A stretch of 36,721 nt of DNA. It comes from a virus. Shown piece by piece: positions 13,322-20,516 of this stretch. The stretch lies in IMG/VR virus record IMGVR_UViG_3300042691_009013, positions 1 through 36,721 of that record; one strand, given 5' to 3'. The number at the start of each line of letters is the position of its first letter. Positions within the stretch are counted from its first letter, which is position 1. The translations under genes and the position numbers were made by a program. The notes under the pieces are model-generated. The model searched no databases. It saw only the letters and a list, made by a program, of their open reading frames with translations, and was not told where the DNA came from.

Positions 13322-14038
13322 ATGATAACAACAAACATTTACAGCACTAACAACTATTCGTTGTTTAAATCAATCGACGGTAATAGGGTATTAAATCAAT
13401 TACACCTAAAGCGTCTAAAGCAATCAATCGAAAAAAACTACCTATTTACCGTTATAACAGTAAACGAGCATTATGAAATAATAGACGGTCAACACCGTTT
13501 CGAAGCAGTAAAAGAACTCAATAAACCTATTAATTATATTGTTTGCCCGGGCTATGGGTTAAACGAGGTACACGTATTAAACCAAAATTCTAAAACGTGG
13601 AGCGCTGAAGATTATTTAAATGGTTATTGTGATTTAGGAATTACTGACTATTTGAAATACAAACGCTTTAAAGAAAAGTATCGGTTTGGACACGCTGAAT
13701 GTATGGCTTTGCTTTGCGGGGTTATTGCAAGCGGTGGCGATATACAGCAAGCGTTTAAACGCGGTGAATTTAAAGTAACGCATTGGCAGCAAGCTAACGA
13801 GTACGCTAACCGCATTTGGAAATTAAGCAATTTATACGACGGGTTTTTACGCAAATCTTTTGTTTATGCAATGCTTGAGCTATTCGAAAATACTGAATTT
13901 GATTTCGACGAATTTTTGCATAAGGTAAAGTTATACCCAAGCGCCTTAACTAATTGCTCGGATAAGCCGCAATACATTGCACTTATCGAGGAAATTTATA
14001 ATTATAAGCGTCGAAACAAAGTTAATTTACGGTACTAA
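13322..14038 (+). CDS. ParB/Srx-fold N-terminal domain protein
   Basis: A 238-residue protein. Residues 20-72 match the ParB N-terminal (ParB/sulfiredoxin) domain: NRVLNQLHLKRLKQSIEK, then VNEHYEIIDGQHRFEAVKEL, with the core motif DGQHR at 55-59. ParB domains bind CTP or ATP and DNA, and some act as nucleases. Here the role is unknown. The rest (residues 90-238) is helical and unlike ParB. It contains LNQNSKTWSAEDYLNGYC, the N.k.WsaeDyln form seen in phage ParB-domain proteins. The stop shares its last A with the ATG of the next gene. Confidence 0.75.
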   Translation: MITTNIYSTNNYSLFKSIDGNRVLNQLHLKRLKQSIEKNYLFTVITVNEHYEIIDGQHRFEAVKELNKPINYIVCPGYGLNEVHVLNQNSKTWSAEDYLNGYCDLGITDYLKYKRFKEKYRFGHAECMALLCGVIASGGDIQQAFKRGEFKVTHWQQANEYANRIWKLSNLYDGFLRKSFVYAMLELFENTEFDFDEFLHKVKLYPSALTNCSDKPQYIALIEEIYNYKRRNKVNLRY

Positions 14039-14451
14039 TGAATATAGATAGAAACACCGCACGCTTTGCCGACGATAGCGGTAACAGCCTAATCGTTAAA
14101 CGTTCGGGCGCTACGCTGGAGCTTATATTAGTTTTGGTAAACCAACACGGCGAAAGGCATTTAGGAACGATTAATACCAACACCCGAACGCTAAACGTTA
14201 AGCGCAACCGCTCTAAACATTTAATGCAAGTAATAAACGGCTACGGCTTTAACTATATGCTGTTAGACACCGCGAAAAGTTTTGACCGGGTTCGCCTCGT
14301 AGACGAATACGCAGCGTATAGCATACCGCGTACTTTCATTTTAGAAAACGGCAAAATACTAAACTTTAAACAGCAAGGGTTCGAGGTTCAGATATTCGTG
14401 AGCCTCGAGCAAATAGAACCCTATAAACTAAACACGTTATCAAATAACTAA
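14038..14451 (+). CDS. Hypothetical protein (137 aa)
   Basis: A 137-residue basic protein. The N-terminal half is beta-rich (LIVKRSGATLELILVLVNQ). The C-terminal half contains LLDTAKSFDRVRLVDEYA, an arginine-rich strand, and a final QGFEVQIFVSLEQIEPY. From memory a protein with the same LD.AK..DRVR and QGFE.QIFVSLEQIE segments is common among Bacteroidota phages without a known role. It begins on the last base of the ParB-like gene (TAATG overlap). Confidence 0.65.
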   Translation: MNIDRNTARFADDSGNSLIVKRSGATLELILVLVNQHGERHLGTINTNTRTLNVKRNRSKHLMQVINGYGFNYMLLDTAKSFDRVRLVDEYAAYSIPRTFILENGKILNFKQQGFEVQIFVSLEQIEPYKLNTLSNN

Positions 14452-14454
14452 CAA

Positions 14455-14808
14455 ATGGAAACGACAAAAACAAATATATTGGAAATATCCGCTCAACTTG
14501 AAAACGGAACAATAGATATTGAAACCGCTAAAAACAAATTAATAAATTTATTATCAAAGCCTGTTAAAAGATTAATTGATGCTAAAAAAGGCGATTATTT
14601 AAAATGCACAAAGGTATACGCACCATCAAAAAAATATACTGTCGGCAAATTGTATAAAATAATTAATATTGAAATGATTTCAGATATAATAGGATATAAA
14701 GAGCCTTATATTGTTTTAAGAGACGACAATAATAAGTTAACAAGGATAAACCAATTAAACGGCATAAGTTTTACCTATTTTGATATTTTAAGTATTGAAA
14801 ATAAATAA
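14455..14808 (+). CDS. Hypothetical protein (117 aa, AT-rich)
   Basis: A 117-residue protein with a helical N-terminus (LEISAQLENGTIDIETAKNK) and a beta-rich second half resembling a small SH3-like fold (KKGDYLKCTKVYAPSKKYTV, then GKLYKIINIEM). The gene is markedly AT-richer than its neighbours and uses different codons (aaa, aat, att in place of the usual taa/cgc-rich mix). This marks it, together with the next gene, as a likely recent acquisition. No function is known. Confidence 0.65.
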   Translation: METTKTNILEISAQLENGTIDIETAKNKLINLLSKPVKRLIDAKKGDYLKCTKVYAPSKKYTVGKLYKIINIEMISDIIGYKEPYIVLRDDNNKLTRINQLNGISFTYFDILSIENK

Positions 14809-14843
14809 TGACAATTGCCAATAACCAATAAAACACATTGAAC

Positions 14844-15125
14844 ATGGAGCTATTTAAGTTATACCACTATTGTTTTACCGATGAGGATAAAAGAGATTTG
14901 GCAAGGTGGCTAAAAAAGGACAAAGTCAAAGCAACAAATGAATTGTTAATTCATGATTGGCTTAAAACAGTAAAGCCATCAATTCGGCTTATAAATGCGA
15001 TTAGAGCTAATTATGATAATAATATTTTCCCCTCTCAAATAACCAAAGAAATGTTTTTAAGTAATCGTAATGTAGGTATTACCACATGGGAAGAATTTAA
15101 AGAATTAAGGGGGGATAATATATGA
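14844..15125 (+). CDS. Hypothetical protein (93 aa, AT-rich)
   Basis: A 93-residue helical protein starting at ATG 14844 (MELFKLYHYCFTDEDKRDLA). The in-frame TTG at 14838 is less likely. It holds RWLKKDKVKATNELLIHDWL and then a helical stretch. Like the gene before it, it is AT-rich compared with the rest of the phage. Its stop overlaps the exonuclease start as ATGA (15122-15125). No family is recognised. Confidence 0.65.
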   Translation: MELFKLYHYCFTDEDKRDLARWLKKDKVKATNELLIHDWLKTVKPSIRLINAIRANYDNNIFPSQITKEMFLSNRNVGITTWEEFKELRGDNI

Positions 15126-15694
15126 CACGCGAACAATACATAACGCACCCAGCCATAAGCGCAAGCCGTATTAAACGTTTTTACACGGGCGATATTTCAC
15201 ACGCTCAAACGGCGCTAAATAAAGGTAAAGAGTTTCACTATGATTTACTCGAGCGCTCGTTTGACGATATGGCAAAGCAAACGCAAAACGTTTATAATGC
15301 TATTCACGAGGTACGGCTGTTAGCTGACTTTTTCGATAACGCCGAAAAGGAATACATACACCTAGCTAACGTTACGATAGGCGGCTTTACGGTCGAAGCA
15401 AAGGCGGCTATGGACTTATGCAACTTAAAAGAGGGTAGCATAGCAGACGTTAAAACGACCAGCGCCAAAAACCTACACGACTTCGGGCGCGATATGGTGG
15501 ACCATTGTAACCACGTACAAGCGGTTTGGTATTCGCTCGTAATGGGTTTCGACCCTGCGAACTTCTATTATATCGGTGTACCGCCAAAAGTTAAGAAAAC
15601 GGGTAAGTTTACCGACCTGTATTTATACCGCCATAACGCCGCCGAAATTGAGAGCGCAAAGGAATTAATCATTAACTATTTGAAGCAACTTTAA
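15122..15694 (+). CDS. PD-(D/E)XK exonuclease
   Basis: A 190-residue RecB-type nuclease. The motifs occur in order: GKEFHYDLLE with His39, VEAKAAMDLCN with Asp98, SIADVKTTSA with Asp109 and Lys111 (the D-x-K pair of the active site), and HVQAVWYSLV giving the Q-x-x-x-Y motif (Gln133, Tyr137). Such phage exonucleases chew DNA ends for recombination or replication together with an SSB or annealing protein. The SSB-like and coiled-coil genes lie 3 kb upstream. The length is short for the group but includes all the core motifs. Confidence 0.85.
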   Translation: MTREQYITHPAISASRIKRFYTGDISHAQTALNKGKEFHYDLLERSFDDMAKQTQNVYNAIHEVRLLADFFDNAEKEYIHLANVTIGGFTVEAKAAMDLCNLKEGSIADVKTTSAKNLHDFGRDMVDHCNHVQAVWYSLVMGFDPANFYYIGVPPKVKKTGKFTDLYLYRHNAAEIESAKELIINYLKQL

Positions 15695-15696
15695 AA

Positions 15697-15960
15697 ATGA
15701 GAAACACGACAAAAACAGCCGTAACGTTTGACCCCGAGCTGGGCGATTTAAACGAGTTTATCGGACACGAACTAAAAAACGTTGAGCCGTATTTTACCGC
15801 GCAAGGCTTTAAGGAGCTACCATGTGCATTTAAATACAAGCGCGTTTATAATGATTATTCAAAAAACCGCTGCATACTCGTAGACCTTTACGATAGTAAC
15901 GCGAGCCTAGAGGGTAGGGTACAATATGTTTTGCTATGTAATACCCTTTACAAGCGATGA
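15697..15960 (+). CDS. Hypothetical protein (87 aa)
   Basis: An 87-residue protein (MRNTTKTAVTFDPELGDLNE) between two nuclease genes. It starts three bases after the exonuclease stop, and its own stop overlaps the VRR-NUC start as ATGA. The middle has KELPCAFKYKRVYNDYS and the end EGRVQYVLLCNTLYKR. It could assist one of the two nucleases, but that rests only on position. Confidence 0.6.
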   Translation: MRNTTKTAVTFDPELGDLNEFIGHELKNVEPYFTAQGFKELPCAFKYKRVYNDYSKNRCILVDLYDSNASLEGRVQYVLLCNTLYKR

Positions 15961-16349
15961 AACAGCGCCCAGCCCGCGAAAGCGATATTTACACCGCGTT
16001 AGCCCGTTACCTAACACTAAAGCACCCCGAGCTATTATTTAGGTTTGACTTCAGCGCTGGAACTAAAATGACTATGGGGCAAGCGCGGATACATAAGAGC
16101 ATGAACCCGCATAGGGGCTACCCCGACTTTTTTCTAGCAGCGCCCCGCGGCGGTTACTGCGGTTTGTTTATTGAAATAAAGAAAAGCGATTTTAAGCCCT
16201 TTAAACGCGACGGAACGATAAAACAAGACGAACACCTAACCGAGCAATTTCAAATGATTATACGCCTTAAAAATGCGGGTTTCGAGGCGTTGTTTTGCTC
16301 GGGGCTAGACGAATGCATAAAAACGATTGAAGAATATTTGAAACAATAA
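15957..16349 (+). CDS. VRR-NUC domain nuclease
   Basis: A 130-residue single-domain nuclease of the VRR-NUC group (PD-(D/E)XK superfamily), related to FAN1 and Holliday-junction or flap nucleases. Visible motifs are Glu9 (ARESD), GYPDFF with Asp57, LFIEIKKSD giving Glu73 and Lys75, and EHLTEQFQMI with Gln97. The family is metal-dependent and acts on branched or single-stranded/double-stranded junction DNA. It fits a role in recombination or in resolving replication intermediates of this phage. The start overlaps the previous stop (ATGA). It is the last gene before the leader RNA at 16364-16479. Confidence 0.88.
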   Translation: MKQRPARESDIYTALARYLTLKHPELLFRFDFSAGTKMTMGQARIHKSMNPHRGYPDFFLAAPRGGYCGLFIEIKKSDFKPFKRDGTIKQDEHLTEQFQMIIRLKNAGFEALFCSGLDECIKTIEEYLKQ

Positions 16350-16355
16350 ATTTAG

Positions 16356-16363
16356 TATATTTG
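16356..16363 (+). promoter_or_regulatory. -7 box upstream of the replication-gene leader
   Basis: TATATTTG at 16356-16363. The nearest TTTG (16337-16340) gives only a 15-base spacer, so the -33 element is poor. Transcription should start near 16368 at the first leader helix. Confidence 0.55.
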
Positions 16364-16479
16364 AAGCGTTTAGACGTCGAAACCTAAACGTAACGAAATT
16401 AACTTACCGCCCTTTGGGTTTACGAGGTTAGTATTATGCTAACCGTTTCGACCGTAAATTTCAAGGGGCTTTCTTTTTT
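16364..16479 (+). promoter_or_regulatory. Structured 5' leader with terminator directly before the start codon
   Basis: A stretch of about 115 bases without a gene. CGTTTAG (16367-16373) pairs with CTAAACG (16384-16390). GGTTAG (16426-16431) pairs with CTAACC (16439-16444), enclosed by TTTAC (16419-16423) with GTAAA (16454-16458). GCCCTT (16409-16414) can pair with AAGGGGC (16463-16469, one bulged G), enclosing the last two stems and forming a terminator whose T run (TTTCTTTTTT) ends at the ATG of 16480. GAAA (16395-16398) with TTTC (16459-16462) offers a competing stem. The arrangement suggests an attenuator controlling the replication genes. Confidence 0.6.
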
Positions 16480-17070
16480 ATGACTAAACGCGATACTTGT
16501 ATATTTTACCGCTCGATGTACGAGGGTATAAAAGACCTACCAAAAGAAACGCAGGCAGAAATTTACGATGCTATTTTTAGCTATTCGCTGGACTTCGAGC
16601 AAAAGGAATTAACTGGTATAGCTAAAACTATATGGACGTTTATAGAGCCTGTATTAACTAAAGGAAATACTAATTACATAAACGGAAGCAAACCGAAAAC
16701 GAAGCGAAACGAAAGCGAAATAGAAGCGAAACCGAAGCGAATTAAAAGCCAAACCGAAGCCTATAAAGATAAGGATAAGGATAAGGATAAAGAGAAAAAT
16801 AAAGATAACGCTAACTTTAAAAAGTGGGGCAAAGCTGAATTAGTCGAAGCTATGCGACCGTATGCGGATAAATACCCTAAAACACTTTTAAACGACTTTT
16901 TTAATTATTGGAGCGAGCCGTTAGCAAACGGTAAAATACGGGTAACGGCACAAGACGCTTGGGACACCGGGCGGCGTTTAGCAACTTGGCAAAAACGCGA
17001 TTTAAACACCTCAAAACCTTTAGAAACTAAAACCTTTACCCGCGCCTCGCAGGGGGTGAAAATGGAATAG
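16480..17070 (+). CDS. Replication-associated protein, DUF6291-like
   Basis: A 196-residue protein. Residues 1-75 match the DUF6291 pattern as I remember it: TCIFYRSMYEGIKDLPKE, then IYDAIFSYSLDFEQKEL, and IEPVLTKGNTNYINGSK. Residues 75-108 are a charged linker ending in a run of Lys-Asp repeats encoded by tandem GATAAG hexamers (about 16767-16792). Residues 110-180 form a helical domain (NDFFNYWSEPLANGKIRVTA, DAWDTGRRLATWQ) like the C-terminal part of phage replication initiator or helicase-loader proteins. The DnaB-type helicase lies downstream, which supports a loader or initiator role. Expression is probably controlled by the leader before it. Confidence 0.65.
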   Translation: MTKRDTCIFYRSMYEGIKDLPKETQAEIYDAIFSYSLDFEQKELTGIAKTIWTFIEPVLTKGNTNYINGSKPKTKRNESEIEAKPKRIKSQTEAYKDKDKDKDKEKNKDNANFKKWGKAELVEAMRPYADKYPKTLLNDFFNYWSEPLANGKIRVTAQDAWDTGRRLATWQKRDLNTSKPLETKTFTRASQGVKME

Positions 17071-17103
17071 GGAAAAAATATTTTTAATTATTTTTCGAAA
17101 AAG

Positions 17104-17134
17104 TTTGCAGGTTCAAAATAAGTTTAGATATTTG
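17104..17134 (+). promoter_or_regulatory. Bacteroidota-type promoter
   Basis: TTTG at 17104-17107, a 19-base spacer and GATATTTG at 17127-17134 (one mismatch in the -7 box). The 30 bases before it are extremely AT-rich (A/T runs at 17071-17100). The leader then carries AAACATTTAAACATTTAAA ahead of ATG 17171. Confidence 0.7.
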
Positions 17135-17170
17135 CTCCATCAAACATTTAAACATTTAAAAAAAGCAATC

Positions 17171-17410
17171 ATGGAAGCATTACTAAAATTTAACAGCACA
17201 AAGGATTTAGATACAATCATTGAACTAATTTGCAATGAGAATTTAGAAATTGCATATGGGTTTACTTATGAGGTAAATTCAGGGACTAATGACATTTGCA
17301 TTCTGTTATTAGAAAAAACAGAGAAATCTGAATTAGAGGAAATCGTTCACCTTATTGAATGCCTTTGCTTCAACAATTTTCTTTCAACACCAACTTCATC
17401 AATTTTTTAA
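17171..17410 (+). CDS. Small hypothetical protein (79 aa)
   Basis: A 79-residue acidic protein (MEALLKFNSTKDLDTIIELI) with a CNENLEIAYGFTYEVNSG middle and a leucine- and glutamate-rich helix (LLEKTEKSELEEIVHLIEC). An upstream TTG at 17105 overlaps the -33 box and is rejected as a start. The gene is AT-rich and has its own promoter. No family is recognised. Confidence 0.6.
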   Translation: MEALLKFNSTKDLDTIIELICNENLEIAYGFTYEVNSGTNDICILLLEKTEKSELEEIVHLIECLCFNNFLSTPTSSIF

Positions 17411-17430
17411 ACACTCTAAACTAAATAAAT

Positions 17431-17646
17431 ATGAAAACTCAAAGCCGCACATTTGCAAAGTACAAACAAAACTTGCGTGTAATTAATTACGAAGGTGCTG
17501 ATTACGTTATGTCTTACACAACTAGGGTTGCAAAAATCAATTACGGGACATCCGAATTACAGCAACTAGGGTATTGGTCAGTAACAACTCAAAAGCACAT
17601 CAATTACGCAGCGAAGGAACTTGGGTTAACGCTTATCAAATACTAA
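17431..17646 (+). CDS. Small conserved-type protein (71 aa)
   Basis: A 71-residue basic protein with ADYVMSYTTRVAKINYGTSE followed by LGYWSVTTQKHINYAAKELG. From memory, short proteins with the pattern S-Y-x-T-x-V-A-x-I and G-x-W-S-x-T-T-x-K-H-I occur in many phages and mobile elements without a known function. The leader holds TTTTTAAACACTCTAAAC. It sits ten bases before the DnaB gene. Confidence 0.65.
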   Translation: MKTQSRTFAKYKQNLRVINYEGADYVMSYTTRVAKINYGTSELQQLGYWSVTTQKHINYAAKELGLTLIKY

Positions 17647-17655
17647 CCTTACCCT

Positions 17656-19023
17656 ATGAACTCACTACCTAAAGTCGAACAAGCCCTTATAAATCTTTGC
17701 CTTTCGCCCGACGAGCATTACAAGGAAATTATACCCCAGCTTACCGAGGTATTGTTTACCGACGATTTAGCCCTACGAGCCTATAAGCTCATTAAGTCAA
17801 TTATGAGCGATAACATTAAACCGAACCTAGTTACCCTTAATCAATACGGGCGAGCCGATAAAACGATTACAGCCGCCGAAGTAGCCAAAATTAGCGCGTG
17901 GGGGTCTGACCTATGGTATAACGAACCGATAAACGATTACATAGCGCTACTTAAAGACGAACATATTAAACGCTCTATAACCTCTATAATGGCGCAAAAC
18001 GCTTTAGGTTTATCCGAGCCACGGGGCGGCGCTACAACCGCAACTGAAATAATTAAAAAGCTAAACAGCCTACTCGAAGACGGCAGCCCAAAAGATAGTA
18101 TAATAGAAGCTATGGCGCTGGCTTCAGACGAACGCGACGCCTATTACCGCCGCAGCGCCTTACACCTTTCAGGCAAAACAAGCGGCTTAAACACGGGTTT
18201 AAAGGCATTAAACAAGTTTACAGGCGGCTTTCACCCCGAGCTTATAATTTTAGCGGGGCGTCCGTCGATGGGTAAAACAGCATTAGCGCTATACCACGCC
18301 GTCGAGTTTAACGAACCCGGTATTTACTTTAACCTAGAAATGAATAAGTCGCAGCTATGCCAGCGCTTAATACTTCAGCACGCAAACGACAAAATAAACA
18401 GCGCACGTTTACGCGACGGTAACCTAACGCAACACGAACTATACGAGTTCGAGCGTAGCATAGGGGCGGTTGAGCAACTACCGATTTTAATTTACGACAA
18501 AGCACGCTGCGGTGTTCACGAGGCGGTAAGGGTAATGCGGCGCGAGGTACGTAAAAACCGCTGCAAGTGGGCTATAATAGATTATTTGCAGCTAATGACT
18601 ATCGAGGGCTTTAAAGGCGGCTCGCGTGAATTAGAAGTAGCGGAAATAAGCCGCACCCTAAAAGCCGCGCAAAAGGAACTAAACATACCTGTTATAGCCC
18701 TAGCGCAATTAAGCCGACAAGTCGAGCAACGCGCAGATAAACGCCCTATACTATCAGACCTACGCGAAAGCGGCTCTATTGAGCAAGACGCTGACACGGT
18801 AATATTTATTTGGCGACCCGCTTATTATGGGTTAAGCGAAAACGGGATAGAATACACTAACGACGTTTTTTACCTATTCGAAAAGCACAGGCAAGGCGCG
18901 ACGGGTGAAGTACGGTTTAAACATAACGAAACGCTTACAATATTTACCGACGCAGCCAGCGAGCAAGGTAGTACGTTTTTGCCTTTAGCCCCTAATTATG
19001 AATTTAACGGTAGCCCTTTTTAA
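17656..19023 (+). CDS. dnaB: Replicative DNA helicase, DnaB-like
   Basis: A 455-residue replicative helicase of the DnaB family, which unwinds DNA ahead of the phage replication fork as a hexamer. Residues 1-110 are the helical N-terminal domain. Residues about 170-455 are the RecA-like ATPase, with Walker A GRPSMGKT (201-208), Walker B AIIDYLQLM (306-314), LAQLSRQVEQR (349-359), DLRESGSIEQDAD (368-380) and the arginine-finger region EKHRQGATGEVRF (409-421). The length is normal for the family. The DUF6291-like gene upstream may provide loading. The next gene begins one base after the stop. Confidence 0.95.
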   Translation: MNSLPKVEQALINLCLSPDEHYKEIIPQLTEVLFTDDLALRAYKLIKSIMSDNIKPNLVTLNQYGRADKTITAAEVAKISAWGSDLWYNEPINDYIALLKDEHIKRSITSIMAQNALGLSEPRGGATTATEIIKKLNSLLEDGSPKDSIIEAMALASDERDAYYRRSALHLSGKTSGLNTGLKALNKFTGGFHPELIILAGRPSMGKTALALYHAVEFNEPGIYFNLEMNKSQLCQRLILQHANDKINSARLRDGNLTQHELYEFERSIGAVEQLPILIYDKARCGVHEAVRVMRREVRKNRCKWAIIDYLQLMTIEGFKGGSRELEVAEISRTLKAAQKELNIPVIALAQLSRQVEQRADKRPILSDLRESGSIEQDADTVIFIWRPAYYGLSENGIEYTNDVFYLFEKHRQGATGEVRFKHNETLTIFTDAASEQGSTFLPLAPNYEFNGSPF

Positions 19024-19260
19024 ATGACAAACGAACAACGCATACTAGATTACATGGTTAATTACGAACCCGAGCAAACCGAGTTTAAAGAGGGCGTAAC
19101 GTACTATACTGATACTTTAAAAACGCATCGCAGCTATTCAGCGCAATTAACGACCGCACCTAAAGGCTCGATAGCTTACAGAATGTATTTAAGCCGTGCG
19201 TTTGAGTGGTTAAAGCTGTTAAAAAAACACGGGGTAAAATTGCAAAACAAAATCAATTAA
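19024..19260 (+). CDS. Small hypothetical protein (78 aa)
   Basis: A 78-residue protein (MTNEQRILDYMVNYEPEQTE) that follows the helicase without a gap. It is mixed helical, with a basic end (LKLLKKHGVKLQNKIN). The -33 box of the next promoter lies inside its 3' end. No family is recognised. Confidence 0.6.
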   Translation: MTNEQRILDYMVNYEPEQTEFKEGVTYYTDTLKTHRSYSAQLTTAPKGSIAYRMYLSRAFEWLKLLKKHGVKLQNKIN

Positions 19261-19270
19261 CGTATATTTG
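19240..19270 (+). promoter_or_regulatory. Bacteroidota-type promoter, probably giving a leaderless mRNA
   Basis: TTG at 19240-19242, a 20-base spacer and TATATTTG at 19263-19270. The GTG start of the next gene follows after five bases (CACCC). Confidence 0.7.
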
Positions 19271-19275
19271 CACCC

Positions 19276-19479
19276 GTGGAAACAATAAAAAAAGAAAACA
19301 GGGGCGGTAAACGCCCAAACGCAGGGGCGAAAAAAAAGTACGGCTCAACTACATCGACCGTATGCTTTCGAGTACCCGACACGCACCGCGAGCAAATAGT
19401 AGGTATAGTTCGCGCCTACCTCGATAAACTGAAACACGACTATAAACAGAAACAACACGAGCAACATTATGGATGCTAA
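19276..19479 (+). CDS. Small DNA-binding protein, ribbon-helix-helix-like (67 aa)
   Basis: A 67-residue basic protein starting with GTG at 19276, five bases after a -7 box. The N-terminus GGKRPNAGAKKKYGSTTSTV is the Gly/Arg/Pro-rich lead-in common in small Bacteroidota mobile-element proteins. It is followed by a strand TVCFRVPDTHREQIVGIV and a helix, as in ribbon-helix-helix DNA-binding proteins. It ends HYGC, and the codons for that end (ATGGATGCTAA) also start the next gene. As the first gene of a promoter-linked cluster it may regulate the cluster. That is inference. Confidence 0.65.
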   Translation: METIKKENRGGKRPNAGAKKKYGSTTSTVCFRVPDTHREQIVGIVRAYLDKLKHDYKQKQHEQHYGC

Positions 19480-19708
19480 CAACTTACACCCTGTCACAAA
19501 CTACCTTTACGACCAAATAGTAAACAAGCGCCAGCCGTTTACATACGACCTATATTTAGAAGCCATTAAAATTGAACGCAGCCTAATAATAGACACCTTT
19601 AACGAGGGCGCTACATACGAGGCGCTAGGCTTCAACCCAGCGCACCCACATACAAGCGCGGGCGAAGAATACTACACCGAAACCGAAGCCGAAAATTATG
19701 GATGCTAA
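19469..19708 (+). CDS. Small hypothetical protein in the overlap cluster (79 aa)
   Basis: A 79-residue protein starting in the 11-base overlap with the gene before (MDANNLHPVTNYLYDQIVNK). It has a helical middle and an acidic end (EEYYTETEAENYGC). It ends with the same 11-base overlap, ATGGATGCTAA, into the next gene. Unlike its three cluster partners it does not look like a ribbon-helix-helix protein. No function is known. Confidence 0.65.
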   Translation: MDANNLHPVTNYLYDQIVNKRQPFTYDLYLEAIKIERSLIIDTFNEGATYEALGFNPAHPHTSAGEEYYTETEAENYGC

Positions 19709-19952
19709 AAAGAAAATAGAAATAGAGATTTCGCAAAGCACATATGAATTATTAATTGAAATGGTGCAAATAAATCGAACAACCGAAAGCGATTATATCG
19801 AAAGAGCTATAAAAAGTAGAGCAAACCCATTAACAATAGACGGCGAATACAGAAAGTTTTTAACGGCGCTTAATGATGGACACGACTATGTTTTAGATGC
19901 TCAGGAAGTTGAAAAGGAATTGGAAGACGAAGCCGAAAAGTATGGATACTAA
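19698..19952 (+). CDS. Small protein, ribbon-helix-helix-like (84 aa)
   Basis: An 84-residue protein. The start MDAKKKIEIEISQSTYELLI gives a strand then a helix, followed by a turn and a second helix (RTTESDYIERAIKSR), the ribbon-helix-helix plan. The C-terminal half is acidic and helical (QEVEKELEDEAEKYGY), so it may be an antitoxin-like or oligomerising tail. The gene is AT-richer than its neighbours. Both ends carry the same overlapping junction as the other cluster genes. Confidence 0.65.
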   Translation: MDAKKKIEIEISQSTYELLIEMVQINRTTESDYIERAIKSRANPLTIDGEYRKFLTALNDGHDYVLDAQEVEKELEDEAEKYGY

Positions 19953-20118
19953 AATAACAAAACGCAAACGCGGAAACCCGCGCCCAAAAAAATTAACCAG
20001 TCGAATTTTACTTTCTTTTTCGCCAAATGATATGCAGGTATTAAAAGAACGTGCAAAATTAAAAGGGGTTAAACTTGCTGCATTTATTCGCGAAAAAGCA
20101 TTATTTAATTTACGATAA
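19942..20118 (+). CDS. Small protein, MobC/ribbon-helix-helix-like (58 aa)
   Basis: A 58-residue very basic protein starting at ATG 19942 in the overlap ATGGATACTAA. An earlier in-frame ATG at 19897 lies in the previous gene and is rejected. The lead-in KITKRKRGNPRPKKLTSR is followed by a strand RILLSFSPNDMQVLKERA and a helix GVKLAAFIREKALFNL, the plan of MobC-like ribbon-helix-helix proteins. It probably binds DNA. The final A of its stop is the first base of the next ATG. Confidence 0.65.
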   Translation: MDTKITKRKRGNPRPKKLTSRILLSFSPNDMQVLKERAKLKGVKLAAFIREKALFNLR

Positions 20119-20498
20119 TGAGCAACCTATTAACCATACCGTGCGCTATCGAAAGCGTAGCAACCCGCCGCGATAAAACGATTAAAGTAATAATCGGTAC
20201 ACAGGAACTAACGCCCTCACAAATGAGCGAGCTGTTAAACCTATGGGCAAACGGCATAGGCGTTATGGCGTTTAAGGGCGAACAGTTTAACTATAACGAC
20301 GAAGCGCTATTAAATAACCTAAAGCTCGATGCCGCAGAGCTTGGAAGCAAGACACCCAGCCAGCGCCTACGCGCCGCCCTTTACGTTTTATTCGAGCAAA
20401 GCCCCGAGGGTTATAAGGACTTTAACCTATACTACGCCGCTATGATTGAACGGTTTATCGATATGGTAAAAAAACGTATTGATAGTTATAAACTATAA
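20118..20498 (+). CDS. Hypothetical protein (126 aa)
   Basis: A 126-residue protein. A beta-rich start (LTIPCAIESVATRRDKTIKV) is followed by helices including ELTPSQMSELLNLWANGIGV and KTPSQRLRAALYVLFEQ. The end (MIERFIDMVKKRIDSYKL) is a basic helix. It lies in the same run as the ribbon-helix-helix cluster and joins it by a TAATG overlap. No family is recognised. Confidence 0.65.
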   Translation: MSNLLTIPCAIESVATRRDKTIKVIIGTQELTPSQMSELLNLWANGIGVMAFKGEQFNYNDEALLNNLKLDAAELGSKTPSQRLRAALYVLFEQSPEGYKDFNLYYAAMIERFIDMVKKRIDSYKL

Positions 20499-20503
20499 TT
20501 TTG

Positions 20504-20511
20504 TAAATTTG
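20504..20511 (+). promoter_or_regulatory. -7 box of a probably leaderless promoter
   Basis: TAAATTTG at 20504-20511 with the ATG of the next gene five bases later at 20517. A possible -33 TTG lies at 20479-20481 (22-base spacer). Confidence 0.5.
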
Positions 20512-20516
20512 TAATT

